From Myxococcales bacterium (GTDB lineage Bacteria; Myxococcota_A; Polyangia; Fen-1088), in NCBI GenBank assembly GCA_003142855.1, contig PLNW01000063.1, forward strand, positions 1-64,000: 64,000 bases of DNA. Reading direction: 5' to 3'. The notes under the pieces are model-generated. The model had not been told where the DNA came from. It did not search any database and was given only the letters and a program-made list of their open reading frames with translations. Numbering within the stretch: position 1 is the stretch's first letter; each line of letters opens with the position of its first letter. Of this stretch, positions 1-7,532 are shown piece after piece. A program made the position numbers and the translations under genes.

Positions 1-2
1 GG

Positions 3-395
3 GAAGCCGCGCGCTGGTACAGAAGGGCTGCCGACCAGGGCAACACCACCGCGCAATCCCTTCTCGGCTCGGCGTGCGCCAAAGGGGAGGGCGTGCCACA
101 GGACTACCCCGAGGCTGTCCGCTGGTGGAAGAGGGCGGCTGACCACGGCGACGTCGAGGCGCAGCTCAACCTCGGCGTCTCCTACGCCAAGGGGGAAGGA
201 GTGCCACAGGACTATGCAGAGGCATACTTCTGGGCGAATCTTGCTTCCGCCCTCAACAAGGACGCAAAGAAAGAGGCCATTCCCAAGCTCCGCGACTCGA
301 TAGGCGCAGCCCTCCCACGCGAGCAGCTCTCGGCTACACAGAAGCGTTGTCGCCAATGGATGGACGATTTCGAGAAGCGCAAGGCTCAGAAATAG
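3..395 (+). CDS. Sel1-repeat (SLR/TPR-like) protein, C-terminal part
   Basis: The reading frame is open from the left edge and ends at a TAG at 393-395, so the gene starts upstream of the window. Two and a half Sel1-type repeats are visible, each with the pattern YpeAvrWwkrAAdhGdveAQlnLGvsYakGeGVpqD; the last ends in YAEAYFWANLAS followed by a basic, charged tail (FEKRKAQK). Sel1 repeats are alpha-helical solenoids used as protein-interaction scaffolds, often periplasmic or in signalling. The first methionine visible (93) is only an internal Met. Partner and cellular role cannot be told from this fragment. Confidence 0.85.
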   Translation, partial: EAARWYRRAADQGNTTAQSLLGSACAKGEGVPQDYPEAVRWWKRAADHGDVEAQLNLGVSYAKGEGVPQDYAEAYFWANLASALNKDAKKEAIPKLRDSIGAALPREQLSATQKRCRQWMDDFEKRKAQK

Positions 396-638
396 AGAAC
401 TCTCTCCCCCCTCAGGGCACACGCCGGCTGAGCGACAGTGTTTCGGTCCTCGCCGGCCGCGACCCGTGGCAGCGCGAGCAAGGCGGAGCCCGGCGATTAG
501 GTTGGCAGCGGTCTTGAGGGGATCGCCGCTAGACCGCTACGCCAAACGCGCCCCCACCAAAGCTCTCCTGCGGCGAGATTGGACTCCGCGAAAGATGCAG
601 CGGTTGACGCTCTCGCCACCTAGTGGCAGGGTTTCCCG

Positions 639-1082
639 ATGCGAGCTTTCGTCTGCACCTGCAGGCCGCGCTCAGTCAATGCCAGGGCCGCCCTGAAGTC
701 GGTTTTCGTGAAAGCGATCCAATCGGCGCATGGTAACTGCACCCAAATCGTCAATCCTGCTGCGGGTGACCTATATGGCCTGGTGTACTACCTGCACGCC
801 AAACCCACTCAAATGGATGCTGACAACGTAAGTAAACCTGTCTGGGACGCGCTAGAAGGGATTGGCTACCGAGACGACGAGGTCATCAAACATCGACGAG
901 CCGGCCTAATTGACCTCCGGTCCAAGAATCTCCGTGCCTTCGATCTTTCAGGCATGCCAGACAGTGTGGCTGCAGATCTCATCTCCGCGGTCGGAGTTCA
1001 CGACGATATCATTTACGTTGAATACGGTTCCGTCCATGACGACATGTACGAATTTGGATTGGAAGGGAGTGTGGGGCAATGA
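639..1082 (+). CDS. RusA-like Holliday junction resolvase family protein
   Basis: A 147-residue protein. The central part carries MDADNVSKPVWDALEG followed by YRDDEVI, which matches the RusA signature D-x-D-N-x-x-K...DaL...DD, including the two acidic residues and the lysine needed for catalysis in E. coli RusA. The N-terminal RPRSVNAR also fits the RusA start. RusA enzymes cut four-way DNA junctions and usually come from prophages or mobile DNA. The C-terminal third (from about residue 95) is not typical of RusA and may contact the partner protein. Its stop overlaps the next ATG by 4 nt (ATGA), so the two are probably translated together. No strong RBS is visible, so the start is uncertain. 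Confidence 0.65.
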   Translation: MRAFVCTCRPRSVNARAALKSVFVKAIQSAHGNCTQIVNPAAGDLYGLVYYLHAKPTQMDADNVSKPVWDALEGIGYRDDEVIKHRRAGLIDLRSKNLRAFDLSGMPDSVAADLISAVGVHDDIIYVEYGSVHDDMYEFGLEGSVGQ

Positions 1083-1705
1083 AAATCCGTGACGAGATAG
1101 CAAGGAAGCATTGGGAGCAAGCAGCGATCGAGGAGGCGAGTCGCTACTACCTCGAAAACGGGTACCAGGTGCAGACCCAAGCAAGCGTAGGTGAGCACGA
1201 GGCGGATCTGGTGGCCAAGCGGGGGGAGGAAATCATCGTGAGTGAGTTCAAGTCGGGGCCGTGGCCTCCGGCCAAAGAGAAGGCTGCACTCAGCCTGCGC
1301 AAGTACGTCATCCACCAGATGAAGGGAAAGTTTCTGCTGGTCTGGACCCCCCCGCCTCTAGAGCGTGCGATCGAAGTGGAGGGTCTTGAAGACGAACTCC
1401 GAGACTGCATGATGGAGGCCGCTCCAGCAGATCTGGACAGCTTATCGACTCACACCCGCATCGAAGCCGTCTCAGACCTATTCATATCCTCCATTCACCT
1501 TCGACGCGATGGATCGGAGATCCACGGCAACGCTCTTGTGGAGGTCGATCTGCAGTACGGATCGAACGGGGATGTAGACCGCGATGACGGCGACACTAGC
1601 ACTGACTCATTGCCCTTCGACTTCGTCGTTGAAGTCGACGAACAGCTGAAAATCACCCGCGTGCAGAAGCTGGAGATTGATACGTCAGGCTTCTACGACG
1701 AGTGA
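1079..1705 (+). CDS. putative PD-(D/E)XK-fold nuclease-like protein
   Basis: A 208-residue soluble protein. An N-terminal helix (AIEEASRYYLENGYQV) is followed by GEHEADLVAKRGEEIIVSEF and then KSG. This is the layout of a restriction-endonuclease fold: acidic residue, beta-hairpin, then E-x-K. The lysine of EFK would be the catalytic lysine. Residues about 90-150 are helical and acidic; the C-terminus is unusually acidic (DGDVDRDDGDTSTDS region). It overlaps the RusA-like gene by 4 nt, so the two form a probable two-nuclease operon. I do not recognise a named family. It could be a nuclease, or a nuclease-fold binding subunit with no activity. Confidence 0.5.
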   Translation: MKIRDEIARKHWEQAAIEEASRYYLENGYQVQTQASVGEHEADLVAKRGEEIIVSEFKSGPWPPAKEKAALSLRKYVIHQMKGKFLLVWTPPPLERAIEVEGLEDELRDCMMEAAPADLDSLSTHTRIEAVSDLFISSIHLRRDGSEIHGNALVEVDLQYGSNGDVDRDDGDTSTDSLPFDFVVEVDEQLKITRVQKLEIDTSGFYDE

Positions 1706-1848
1706 GAAGGACCGTTCAATTCTCGGGCGTGCTCAAGCCCGACGATGTCATCTGGGTGGCCAATGCGCATCGCTCGCGCATGCGCCGTTACTCGGATTGG
1801 ACCTACGATGGCGCCGGCGGAGCGCCTGCCGCTGGTGGGGCACGCTGA
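1702..1848 (+). CDS. small ORF coupled to the nuclease-like gene, possibly a truncated gene
   Basis: A 48-codon ORF starts at GTG 1702 inside the stop of the preceding gene (GTGA overlap) and ends at TGA 1846-1848. The protein begins VRRTVQFSGVLKPDDVIWVA and continues NAHRSRMRRYSDWTYD; it then runs into a Gly/Ala-rich end. The first 35 residues look like real protein and the overlap argues for translation. The abrupt low-complexity end, just before the convergent toxin gene, suggests the 5' part of a longer third operon gene that has been cut off. Function unknown. Confidence 0.35.
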   Translation: MRRTVQFSGVLKPDDVIWVANAHRSRMRRYSDWTYDGAGGAPAAGGAR

Positions 1849-1858
1849 CAAAACTGGT

Positions 1859-2167
1859 CTACAGCTTGGGGCCGTGACCGCGGGAGGCATGCCACAGGGC
1901 ATGCACGAAGATGAGCGCTCGCTGCTCGTGTAACGTGAAGTAGATGTGGTAGCGCGTGCGAGACATCAGCAGGCGGCGCAGACCGGGAATGGCCGAGAAC
2001 GGGTACGCCTTCGCAGCATTTGGAGATGACCTGATGATTTCCAAAGCTGCGGCGAGTTCTTCGCGCAAGAGCTCGGGTGCAGCAGGCCGATGGATCTGCC
2101 ACCAATCGTGGACAGCGCGGATCTGCGCAAGTGCGTCGGGGGAGAATTCGATTCTGACGGACTTCAC
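1859..2167 (-). CDS. RelE/ParE-family toxin
   Basis: A 102-residue protein with the ParE/RelE layout: IEFSPDALAQIRAVHDWW (the leading strand and first helix with the D/E-WY pattern), then PEL.EEL..AL..I..SP, AYPFSAIPGLRRLLMSRTRY, and the ending strand HIYFTLHEQRALIFVHALWH. Family members either poison gyrase (ParE) or cleave mRNA on the ribosome (RelE); the W-rich helix and HALWH ending fit ParE/Phd-associated toxins better. Its start overlaps the stop of the upstream antitoxin gene by 4 nt, the usual antitoxin-first order. It appears intact. Confidence 0.85.
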   Translation of the reverse strand: MKSVRIEFSPDALAQIRAVHDWWQIHRPAAPELLREELAAALEIIRSSPNAAKAYPFSAIPGLRRLLMSRTRYHIYFTLHEQRALIFVHALWHASRGHGPKL

Positions 2168-2403
2168 CGACCTGATCTCGCGCTGAGTTCTGCCAGCACC
2201 TCTTCGGCCGGGATCCCCTTGCCGGCCAAGAAATCCCTCTGCGAACGATCAAGCGCCGCGTGCAGCCGCGCGCGATCGTCATCGTCAAGGTCGTCCCCGT
2301 CATCCACGGGCATCAGGTCAACGACTGTCCCCTCCGGCAGATCAACCGGTTCGTCGAGCACTAAACGCCCGTCCTTCACGGTTGCTCGCAGTGCGTGTGT
2401 CAT
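2164..2403 (-). CDS. antitoxin partner of the ParE-type toxin
   Basis: A 79-residue acidic protein. Its N-terminus (MTHALRATVKDGRLVLDEPV, then DLPEGTVVDLMPVD) has the short beta-barrel pattern of AbrB/AF2212-like antitoxins (VkdGrlvLdepvdLpeGt.V.l). The C-terminal half (RARLHAALDRSQRDFLAGKG) is the usual antitoxin linker and toxin-wrapping region. It is placed directly before the toxin with a 4-nt overlap. A predicted extended -10 box lies only 6 nt before its ATG, so the transcript is probably leaderless and autoregulated. Confidence 0.8.
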   Translation of the reverse strand: MTHALRATVKDGRLVLDEPVDLPEGTVVDLMPVDDGDDLDDDDRARLHAALDRSQRDFLAGKGIPAEEVLAELSARSGR

Positions 2404-2409
2404 GGCGAT

Positions 2410-2418
2410 AGGATACCA
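2410..2418 (-). promoter_or_regulatory. extended -10 promoter of the toxin-antitoxin pair (leaderless)
   Basis: On the minus strand the sequence reads TGG-TATCCT, then 6 nt, then the antitoxin ATG at 2403. TGn plus a TATNNT hexamer is an extended -10. Transcription would begin on or next to the A of ATG. No Shine-Dalgarno can fit in between, and no clear -35 is seen. Confidence 0.45.
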
Positions 2419-2436
2419 TGGGATCCTAATCCCCTT

Positions 2437-3627
2437 TCACGCCCCCGCCTCTGACACCAACGCCGCCACTGCCCAGTCGTAGTCTGGCCGTGTCCCATCC
2501 CAGAGCGGCATGTTGGTATCTGCCCCGATGTCCAGCCCGCGGTCCTCGGCCCATTCGTGCAAGAACACGAGTGCATCTTCGCTGGCCTGGTGCGCGGGTA
2601 CTGCGGGCAGGGCGCCTCCGTCGGGCGCCCGAAAGCACAAATCCCCGTCCGCGGTTCGCTCGACCGACCAACCGCCTTCGTGGACCAGGTGGTGGTGGTG
2701 CGAGCACAGCAAAGAAAGGTTGTCCACGCTGGTTTCGCCCCCGTGCAGCCAGTGCTGGATGTGGTGGCCGTGCAGGAATCGGTTGTGGGTACAGCCGGGG
2801 AAGGCGCAACCGCGGTCGCGCAGGAGGAGGGCGCGGCGAATAGCCGGAGGAATGGAGCGGGAGCGCCTGCCAATGGACATGGTGGTTCCGGTCTTGTCGT
2901 GGCCCACGGCCACGAGGCCGCAGTCGCAGGCCACGCGCCGGAGCGTTTCCGCGGAAACGCGCGTGCCGTCGTCCAGGGTTCCGGCCAGCGCGCCGTCGGG
3001 GGCAAGCGGATCTTGATCGACGTGAAGCATGACCTGGAAGCGCTCGCCGCCGTTGCCGGTGCCTGGGTTGCCGGCCAGGTAGCTTTCGGCCAGGGCGACC
3101 ATGCCGTCGGCGCGGGATGGTCGCTTGGGGTCGGGCTGCTCTATTCTGTGCTCGTCAACCTTGTGCTCGAGTCCGCGAGCCCGGTCGAGCGCACCCAGCA
3201 CGAGATCGGCTTCGTCGGGCGCTAGAACAATTTCGAGCTTGACCATGCCGCCAGGCAAGTCGCGACGGCGCAAAGAGCGCTCGGGGGGCGGGAGGGCGTT
3301 GTCGGCGGCCTTGGCGATGCGGTAGCCGCGGCACAAGCGTTCGAGCTGGGCGCCGGTGGAGTACATGGCGGCGTCGAGCAACTTGGCCTCGGTCTCTGGG
3401 GTGGCCACGCGCGTGAGGGCATGCACCTTGGCGTAGGACAGCTTGCCCGACTTCAAGGCCACATCGATGGTGGGCAAGTTGCCGAGCGCACGCGACATTG
3501 CCCCTTGTGGTTCCCATCCGCATTCCGCATCGAATTGGCGAATACATTCGAGCAGGCGGTGGGTGGCCGCATCCAAGTGAACCGCCAATTCCGCTATCTC
3601 CTTACCCAATTCCTCGACGGTAAACAT
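2437..3627 (-). CDS. DUF222/13E12-type HNH endonuclease with internal deletion
   Basis: A 396-residue protein. Residues 1-40 and about 50-240 match DUF222 (ELAVHLDAATHRLLECIRQF; LSYAKVHALTRVATPETEAK; VKLEIVLAPDEADLVLGALD). The C-terminal HNH nuclease has RDRGCAFPGCTHNRFLHGHH, then HW.HGGETSVDNLSLLC and HHHHLVHEGG, with Cys pairs and the His triad in place. Such genes are common, repetitive and possibly mobile in high-GC bacteria. Between GWEPQGAMS and RALGNLPTID, the family segment with the W-L-x-W...ARE-VRVA core (about 25-30 residues) is missing in frame. The nuclease domain is complete, so the protein may be active but altered. A consensus promoter ends 7 nt before the ATG. Confidence 0.85.
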   Translation of the reverse strand: MFTVEELGKEIAELAVHLDAATHRLLECIRQFDAECGWEPQGAMSRALGNLPTIDVALKSGKLSYAKVHALTRVATPETEAKLLDAAMYSTGAQLERLCRGYRIAKAADNALPPPERSLRRRDLPGGMVKLEIVLAPDEADLVLGALDRARGLEHKVDEHRIEQPDPKRPSRADGMVALAESYLAGNPGTGNGGERFQVMLHVDQDPLAPDGALAGTLDDGTRVSAETLRRVACDCGLVAVGHDKTGTTMSIGRRSRSIPPAIRRALLLRDRGCAFPGCTHNRFLHGHHIQHWLHGGETSVDNLSLLCSHHHHLVHEGGWSVERTADGDLCFRAPDGGALPAVPAHQASEDALVFLHEWAEDRGLDIGADTNMPLWDGTRPDYDWAVAALVSEAGA

Positions 3628-3634
3628 GGGGAAT

Positions 3635-3663
3635 ACTATACATATGTACAGTGGCTATTGCAA
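3635..3663 (-). promoter_or_regulatory. consensus -35/-10 promoter of the HNH gene (leaderless)
   Basis: On the minus strand there is TTGCAA (3663-3658), a spacer of exactly 17 nt, TATAGT (3640-3635), 7 nt, then the ATG at 3627. This is the best sigma-70-type promoter noticed in the window. The predicted start of transcription coincides with the start codon. The -10 lies in a short AT-rich palindrome (ATACATATGTAC region) that might also be a repressor site. Confidence 0.6.
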
Positions 3664-3820
3664 TGGGAATTGGATGCGATTTCCTCGAATGGACCACATT
3701 CGCACAAGTGAATTTCCGGAACCAAGCCCTGGGTGATGAAGACGATGCCGCTTCAGGGAGAGGTCGCTCTCGACCTCAGCGTCTTGAATGCTCCTGTCTA
3801 TGTCCCGGCCAGACTGACCC

Positions 3821-4180
3821 ATGATAACCTCCTTCACGGCCGCGTCGTCTTGGTCCGCCTTCGACACGGCGGTGCTTAAGCTGGACTCCGAGCCTCGGTT
3901 CACGGGCGGTGCTTTCGATGGCCGCTATGTCTACCTGGTTCCCTCTTTCGACGGCTTGTTGGTGCGCAACGACCCCGAGGCCCCCTTCAGTGACGTCGTA
4001 TCGTGGACGGTGCAGGACATGTCCACGGTCGCCAACGATCCCTCTGCTTTCGGGTTTGCCGGTGCGGTGTTCGATGGTCACTATCTTTATTTCGTCCCGA
4101 CGGGTCTCAACCTCCTGCGCTTCGATGCTCGCGAGCCGGGACCGATGCCGACGGCGATACACGGCGGCTCATTCTACTGA
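3821..4180 (+). pseudogene. beta-propeller-like secreted protein, internal fragment
   Basis: The 119-codon ORF contains two repeats of the type FTGGAFDGRYVYLVPSFDG and FAGAVFDGHYLYFVPTG, each followed by a line ending in R-x-D. These F-x-G-x-x-FDGR-Y-Y-Y-VP repeats look like blades of a propeller found in multi-repeat secreted proteins. The ORF has no signal peptide and only about two blades, against six or more expected, so it is most likely a remnant. The 160 bp upstream (3660-3820) contain no recognisable coding sequence. Confidence 0.45.
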
Positions 4181-4204
4181 GATGGTCGGGGCCCCGCGGC
4201 GCGT

Positions 4205-4490
4205 CGCCAATTGCTACTCCCCACCGAGCAGCAGTGGCGTACCAGCGCCGGTCACTATCGCCGGTGTCAGTTTGGCAGACGACGGACGCATCTGTGAATC
4301 CTACCAAGGCTCTTGTTGGACAAGCTTCCACAGGGCTCTCGTCACCGTTGGAGCCAGCTCGACCACCGCGAACCCCGGGCGGAGCGTCAGTCTCGGCGGG
4401 CTACAGATCGTCCTGCAGAAATTCCAAGACGTCTCCGGGGGCAGTTGCGACGGACTCGGCGAACTCACCTTCGCTGCGTTTGCGCCCTAG
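4205..4490 (+). pseudogene. C-terminal fragment of an unidentified secreted protein
   Basis: In a frame different from the preceding fragment, translation gives a protein-like stretch (CYSPPSSSGVPAPVTIAGVS, then ADDGRICESYQGSCWTSFHR, ending LGELTFAAFAP) that stops at TAG 4488-4490. It has three or four Cys and Ser/Gly-rich composition like an exported protein. There is no start codon with a credible N-terminus. It may be the end of the same broken gene as 3821-4180 after a frameshift, or of another gene. I do not recognise the family. Confidence 0.3.
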
Positions 4491-4615
4491 CGCGCGGGTT
4501 CGTCGGCTACACCTCGCGCTCGATGATCACCACCTGGATCGGCGACGACCGCCGCGAGCGCCCGCTCGGATTCAAAGACGCCGCCTTCCTACTGACCGTG
4601 CCCATGGCTGCGTCT
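4490..4615 (+). pseudogene. remnant of a class A penicillin-binding protein (PBP1A) C-terminus
   Basis: Translation from 4490 gives ARGFVGYTSRSMITTWIGDD, then RERPLGFKDAAFLLTVPM, before the similarity stops. In class A PBPs the end of the transpeptidase domain reads d-x-W-FvGYTp-xmv-x-vWlGxDd-x-x-plG, followed in this group by a KDAaF..vvPmW segment, and the match covers that block. Only about 42 codons remain. No other PBP1A sequence is seen nearby, so this is a piece left by rearrangement. The identification is from pattern memory and needs a search. Confidence 0.4.
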
Positions 4616-4705
4616 CGCGGAAACTACCGCGGGCCAGCATCTCGGCGACCGAGGTGTTCCAGAAGGCCTGATGGGACCGGCTCGTCCCGTTGAGGTTGGG
4701 TGGCG

Positions 4706-5200
4706 TCATGTTCTGGACGCACGCGACGTAGGCGAATCGAGCTTGATGTCGGGTTCCATGGTCGAGCCCGACTCCGCACCCAGATTCGCCGCTCGCACAT
4801 CGGAGGCGCTGAGAGGCCTCCCATTGCGGTCCTTTTCCGCCACTTCGCCCTGGCCATCCTCGTCAGGGGCCGCAATAGCCAAGGGACCCACGGCCTGGGG
4901 CAAGGAACTACGCACCCGCACCGTGGGCGATTCCTCTGCCCCAGTCGGGAAGTCACCGATATTTCCACCTTCCTGAGTCGCGCCAAACTCCTCCTCGGGA
5001 CGGCTCTCCACAAAGGGGCCACCGAGTTCCTCAGTTAGTTCCTCGTCGCGACTGCCTTCCCCGATATCATCGTCAAGCGCCTCTCGCAGGTACTGTTCCC
5101 CCGAAAACTCGGCCAAATCATCCGGCGTGCCGGAGATCTGTGCAGATTCCGGAATGAAGGCATCGCCGCCATCTGAACGTTCTCGTGTCGACTTGTTCAT
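4706..5200 (-). CDS. acidic small protein of unknown function, stress-cluster member
   Basis: A 164-residue, strongly acidic, hydrophilic protein with no membrane segment or signal peptide. It starts MNKSTRERSDGGDAFIPESA; the middle has EELTEELGGPFVESRPEEEF and a Gly-rich loop ending DFPTGAEE. The ATG at 5200 is chosen because AAGGGGAG lies 10 nt upstream; a TTG at 5206 is also in frame. The gene lies at the 3' side of a group of stress-type genes on the same strand, and similar Asp/Glu-rich small proteins occur beside universal-stress genes in Deltaproteobacteria. Function not known. Confidence 0.6.
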   Translation of the reverse strand: MNKSTRERSDGGDAFIPESAQISGTPDDLAEFSGEQYLREALDDDIGEGSRDEELTEELGGPFVESRPEEEFGATQEGGNIGDFPTGAEESPTVRVRSSLPQAVGPLAIAAPDEDGQGEVAEKDRNGRPLSASDVRAANLGAESGSTMEPDIKLDSPTSRASRT

Positions 5201-5415
5201 TTGCAAAGTACTCCCCTTCTTGCGTTAGACGGTATCAAGCGTCCTATGCAACAAGGACTGAAGCACTTTTCGATCCATGGACGGCACGCCAGCAAATTCG
5301 AGCACTTGCACTGCGGACCCCAGAATTCCTGATCTCCTCAATCAATATGACCTGCTCTCGCTGTCAATTCGACACACCCAAACATCTTGACACTAGATAT
5401 GGGTGGAATTGTCGG

Positions 5416-6027
5416 CTAGGTCGACAACTTTTGCGCGATCTGGGCCACGTGCCGGCCCTGAAATCGCGCGGCCGCAAGCTCGTTCTCACTTGCCATGCGC
5501 TCGCCTTTGCCCCCAGCGATTGTGGACGCCCCATACGGCGACCCGCCTGTGATCTCATCAAGGCGCATCTGACCCTGGAACGCATACGGCAGTCCCACAA
5601 TCACCATCCCGTGGTGAAGCAGCGTCGTATGGAAACTCAGGATGGTGGACTCTTGGCCACCATGTTGGGTGGCGGAGCTGACAAACACGCTGCCAACTTT
5701 GCCCACGAGCTTGCCTTGTGCCCAGAGACCGCCGGTTCCGTCGAGAAACTGCCGCATCTGGCCCGCCATGTTCCCGAACCGCGTCGGCGTGCCGAAAATG
5801 ACTGCACCAGCGTCCACCAGGTCGCCGACTGTGGCGATGGGCACACTTGCAAAGGCCTTCTGCGCCTCAGTGGCCCCCATGGATTTGATTGCCTCGGCGG
5901 ACAGGGTTTCAGGAACGCGCTTGAGCACGACGTCTACGCCAGGGACTTCGCGAGCACCGTCAGCGATGGCCTGCGCGAGACGATAAACATGGCCGTAGGT
6001 GGAATAGAAGAGCACAAGGAGCTTCAT
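5416..6027 (-). CDS. wrbA: NAD(P)H:quinone oxidoreductase, WrbA family flavodoxin-like
   Basis: A 203-residue protein, the usual WrbA length. It starts [20 protein letters not shown], with the phosphate-binding loop S-T-Y-G-H that binds FMN. Other family motifs are [40 protein letters not shown] and the [14 protein letters not shown] stretch. WrbA is a tetrameric cytoplasmic flavoprotein that reduces quinones by two electrons, which avoids semiquinone radicals under oxidative or stationary-phase stress. The ATG has AAAGGAA upstream and overlaps the stop of a short aldehyde-dehydrogenase stub (ATGA), so translation is coupled. It is the last gene of a minus-strand run with the VIT transporter. 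Confidence 0.93.
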   Translation of the reverse strand: MKLLVLFYSTYGHVYRLAQAIADGAREVPGVDVVLKRVPETLSAEAIKSMGATEAQKAFASVPIATVGDLVDAGAVIFGTPTRFGNMAGQMRQFLDGTGGLWAQGKLVGKVGSVFVSSATQHGGQESTILSFHTTLLHHGMVIVGLPYAFQGQMRLDEITGGSPYGASTIAGGKGERMASENELAAARFQGRHVAQIAQKLST

Positions 6028-6182
6028 GGGTGGTTCCTTTCGTCTGTGGAATGCATTCCAATGTCCCACTTCTCGAAACAGAGCGCGGCGCCTTCAAGCG
6101 CCGTGTCGACCTGCCTGTCGTTGAGGTGCTCGAACGTCTTCAGGAGTTTGCCATTGTACGGGTTGACGCTTTGACAACTCAT
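6024..6182 (-). pseudogene. N-terminal stub of an NAD(P)+-dependent aldehyde dehydrogenase (succinate-semialdehyde type)
   Basis: This 52-codon ORF begins [20 protein letters not shown], then [19 protein letters not shown]. The pattern (S-x-NP-x-G-x-x-x-x-x-F-x-x-l-x-d-x-q-v-d-x-A-l-x-x-A) is the start of succinate-semialdehyde dehydrogenases, which are about 450-490 residues long. After [11 protein letters not shown] the family similarity ends and the ORF stops at a TGA overlapping the wrbA ATG. Its own ATG overlaps the stop of the upstream 47-residue gene and has an AAAGGG RBS. Expression signals are thus intact while about 90% of the enzyme is gone. It may now serve only as a coupling leader for wrbA. 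Confidence 0.7.
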
Positions 6183-6322
6183 GATGTTTGCCCTTTCGCC
6201 TTCGCTCTACGCTGAATCGCGTAGCCAATTGCCACGGCTTGTTTGGGTGGCTTGCCCGCTGCGATCTCGGTCTTGATGTTCTTGTTTCGCGCTGTTTTCG
6301 AGGCTGATTTGATGAGTGGCAT
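6179..6322 (-). CDS. 47-residue basic conserved protein
   Basis: The protein starts [20 protein letters not shown] and ends [17 protein letters not shown], with the middle [20 protein letters not shown]. It is Lys/Arg-rich and helical. The core GKPxKQAVAIAxxxQRxAK is one I recognise from many short bacterial and phage proteins of unknown function. It lies 11 nt after the VIT transporter gene on the same strand, and its TGA overlaps the ATG of the aldehyde-dehydrogenase stub by 4 nt. A nucleic-acid-binding role would fit the charge but is only a guess. Confidence 0.65.
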   Translation of the reverse strand: MPLIKSASKTARNKNIKTEIAAGKPPKQAVAIGYAIQRRAKAKGQTS

Positions 6323-6333
6323 GGCTAATCAAA

Positions 6334-7035
6334 CTAAAGAGCTATTGAAATACTGAGGATCCATCCAATTGTGGCGGTCACTGCCATCGCCAGGGCGCCG
6401 CCGATGGCGACTCGAAGCGATGCACGGCCGGGTGGCGCGCCGCCGAGATGACCACCAAGTGCGCCGAGGGCCGCGAGACTCGCCAGAGATAGCCCTGCGA
6501 TCGCGGGAATGCGGAAATGCGAGGGCGCAGCAAGAAGAGCACCAATTGGAACCATGGCAAAGGACGCAAAGCTTGCGGCCGATGTCCATGCCGCCTGTAT
6601 CGGACGAGAGAGGGCGGCTTGGTCGATTCCCAGCTCGTCACGCATGTGAGCGCCGAGGCGATCGCGGACGCTGAGCTGCTCCGCAACCTTCATGGCGAGA
6701 TCCTTGTCGAGGCCGCGCTTTACGTAGATCGTCGCAAGCTCGTCCAATTCGGCTTGGGGCTGGCCGGCAAGCTCTCGCCTTTCCCGCTCGATGTCCGCCC
6801 GCTCTGCGTCGCGCTGCGAGCTTACCGAAACATATTCGCCCACGGCCATCGACATCGCTCCCGCGACAAGGCCCGCCACCCCGGAAACCAGGATGGCGCC
6901 CTTTGGCGCCGACGAAGCCGCAACGCCAATCATCAGGCTCGCGGTCGACGCGATACCGTCGTCCGCCCCAAGCACCGCGGCGCGCAGCCACCCAACGCGC
7001 CCACTGCGGTGTTCTTCCTGGCCTGGCAGACGCAT
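6334..7035 (-). CDS. VIT1/CCC1-family Fe2+/Mn2+ transporter
   Basis: A 233-residue membrane protein. It has the VIT first-helix motif (AAVLGADDGIASTASLMIGV) and a second one with GAMSMAVGEYVSVSSQRDAE. A cytoplasmic charged domain follows (RRELAGQPQAELDELATIYV; GLDKDLAMKVAEQL), which is the metal-binding helical region. Three further hydrophobic helices end the protein. VIT/CCC1 proteins move ferrous iron or manganese out of the cytoplasm in exchange for protons. The gene sits in a minus-strand run with WrbA and small stress proteins, so a job in limiting Fenton chemistry during redox stress is likely. Five transmembrane segments can be counted. Confidence 0.9.
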   Translation of the reverse strand: MRLPGQEEHRSGRVGWLRAAVLGADDGIASTASLMIGVAASSAPKGAILVSGVAGLVAGAMSMAVGEYVSVSSQRDAERADIERERRELAGQPQAELDELATIYVKRGLDKDLAMKVAEQLSVRDRLGAHMRDELGIDQAALSRPIQAAWTSAASFASFAMVPIGALLAAPSHFRIPAIAGLSLASLAALGALGGHLGGAPPGRASLRVAIGGALAMAVTATIGWILSISIAL

Positions 7036-7059
7036 GCGCTGCGCCCTTTCTTTAGCGCC

Positions 7060-7374
7060 TCATGTGGAGGCAACCGGCTTTGTCTTCTCGCCCTTGCAGC
7101 AATTCTCCGCGCAGTGCACCGGCCCCAACAGTGTCAGGATCTTGCTCCACGTATCCTTGTGCACGGCTCTTCGTGGCAGAACACGTCCCATGGCTGGGCC
7201 GGCCTTCCTCGCTTGTTGCACGCCTCGCTCAAGCTCCTCCAAATCGAGGTACTCCTCACCGTCCAGTAGACGCGTGGCCGTTTCTGCGGTGCTCACGCTG
7301 GCGACTTCATCGTCGGAGAGCAGCTTCAGCACGCTTTCCCGGGCAATATTCTCGCTTCGCATGTCACTTTTCAT
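7060..7374 (-). CDS. conserved small stress-cluster protein, unknown function
   Basis: A 104-residue protein. The start at 7374 is chosen for TTGGAG upstream. The sequence runs MKSDMRSENIARESVLKLLS, DDEVASVSTAETATRLLDGE, EYLDLEELERGVQQA, then MGRVLPRRAVHKDTWSKIL, ending in a Cys-containing tail (HCAENCCKGEK). I recognise the SDDEVASVSTAETAxRLxDG...EYLDLExLxxGV...MGxVLPRxAVHxxTW core from small uncharacterised proteins beside universal-stress genes in proteobacteria. It lies 24 nt upstream of the VIT transporter gene, probably in the same operon. The C-terminal CC and H could bind a metal; this is not shown. Confidence 0.65.
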   Translation of the reverse strand: MKSDMRSENIARESVLKLLSDDEVASVSTAETATRLLDGEEYLDLEELERGVQQARKAGPAMGRVLPRRAVHKDTWSKILTLLGPVHCAENCCKGEKTKPVAST

Positions 7375-7532
7375 GGTTGCTCCAATCAGGTTTGTCGGTT
7401 GCTTCACCAGCGGACTGCACGAGACGTACCGACATTGTGGGGGCCGTCCTTCGGGCACGACGCGGGGCTTTCCAGGCGCACCTCCACCGCGTGCCCAGTC
7501 AATGTGGAGAAGCTTCCATTCAATTTGAGTGT

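Noticed and set aside
466-696. 76-codon plus-strand ORF before the RusA-like gene
   Set aside because: Arg/Pro/Ala-rich translation, no RBS and no similarity; the region 396-638 seems to be non-coding.
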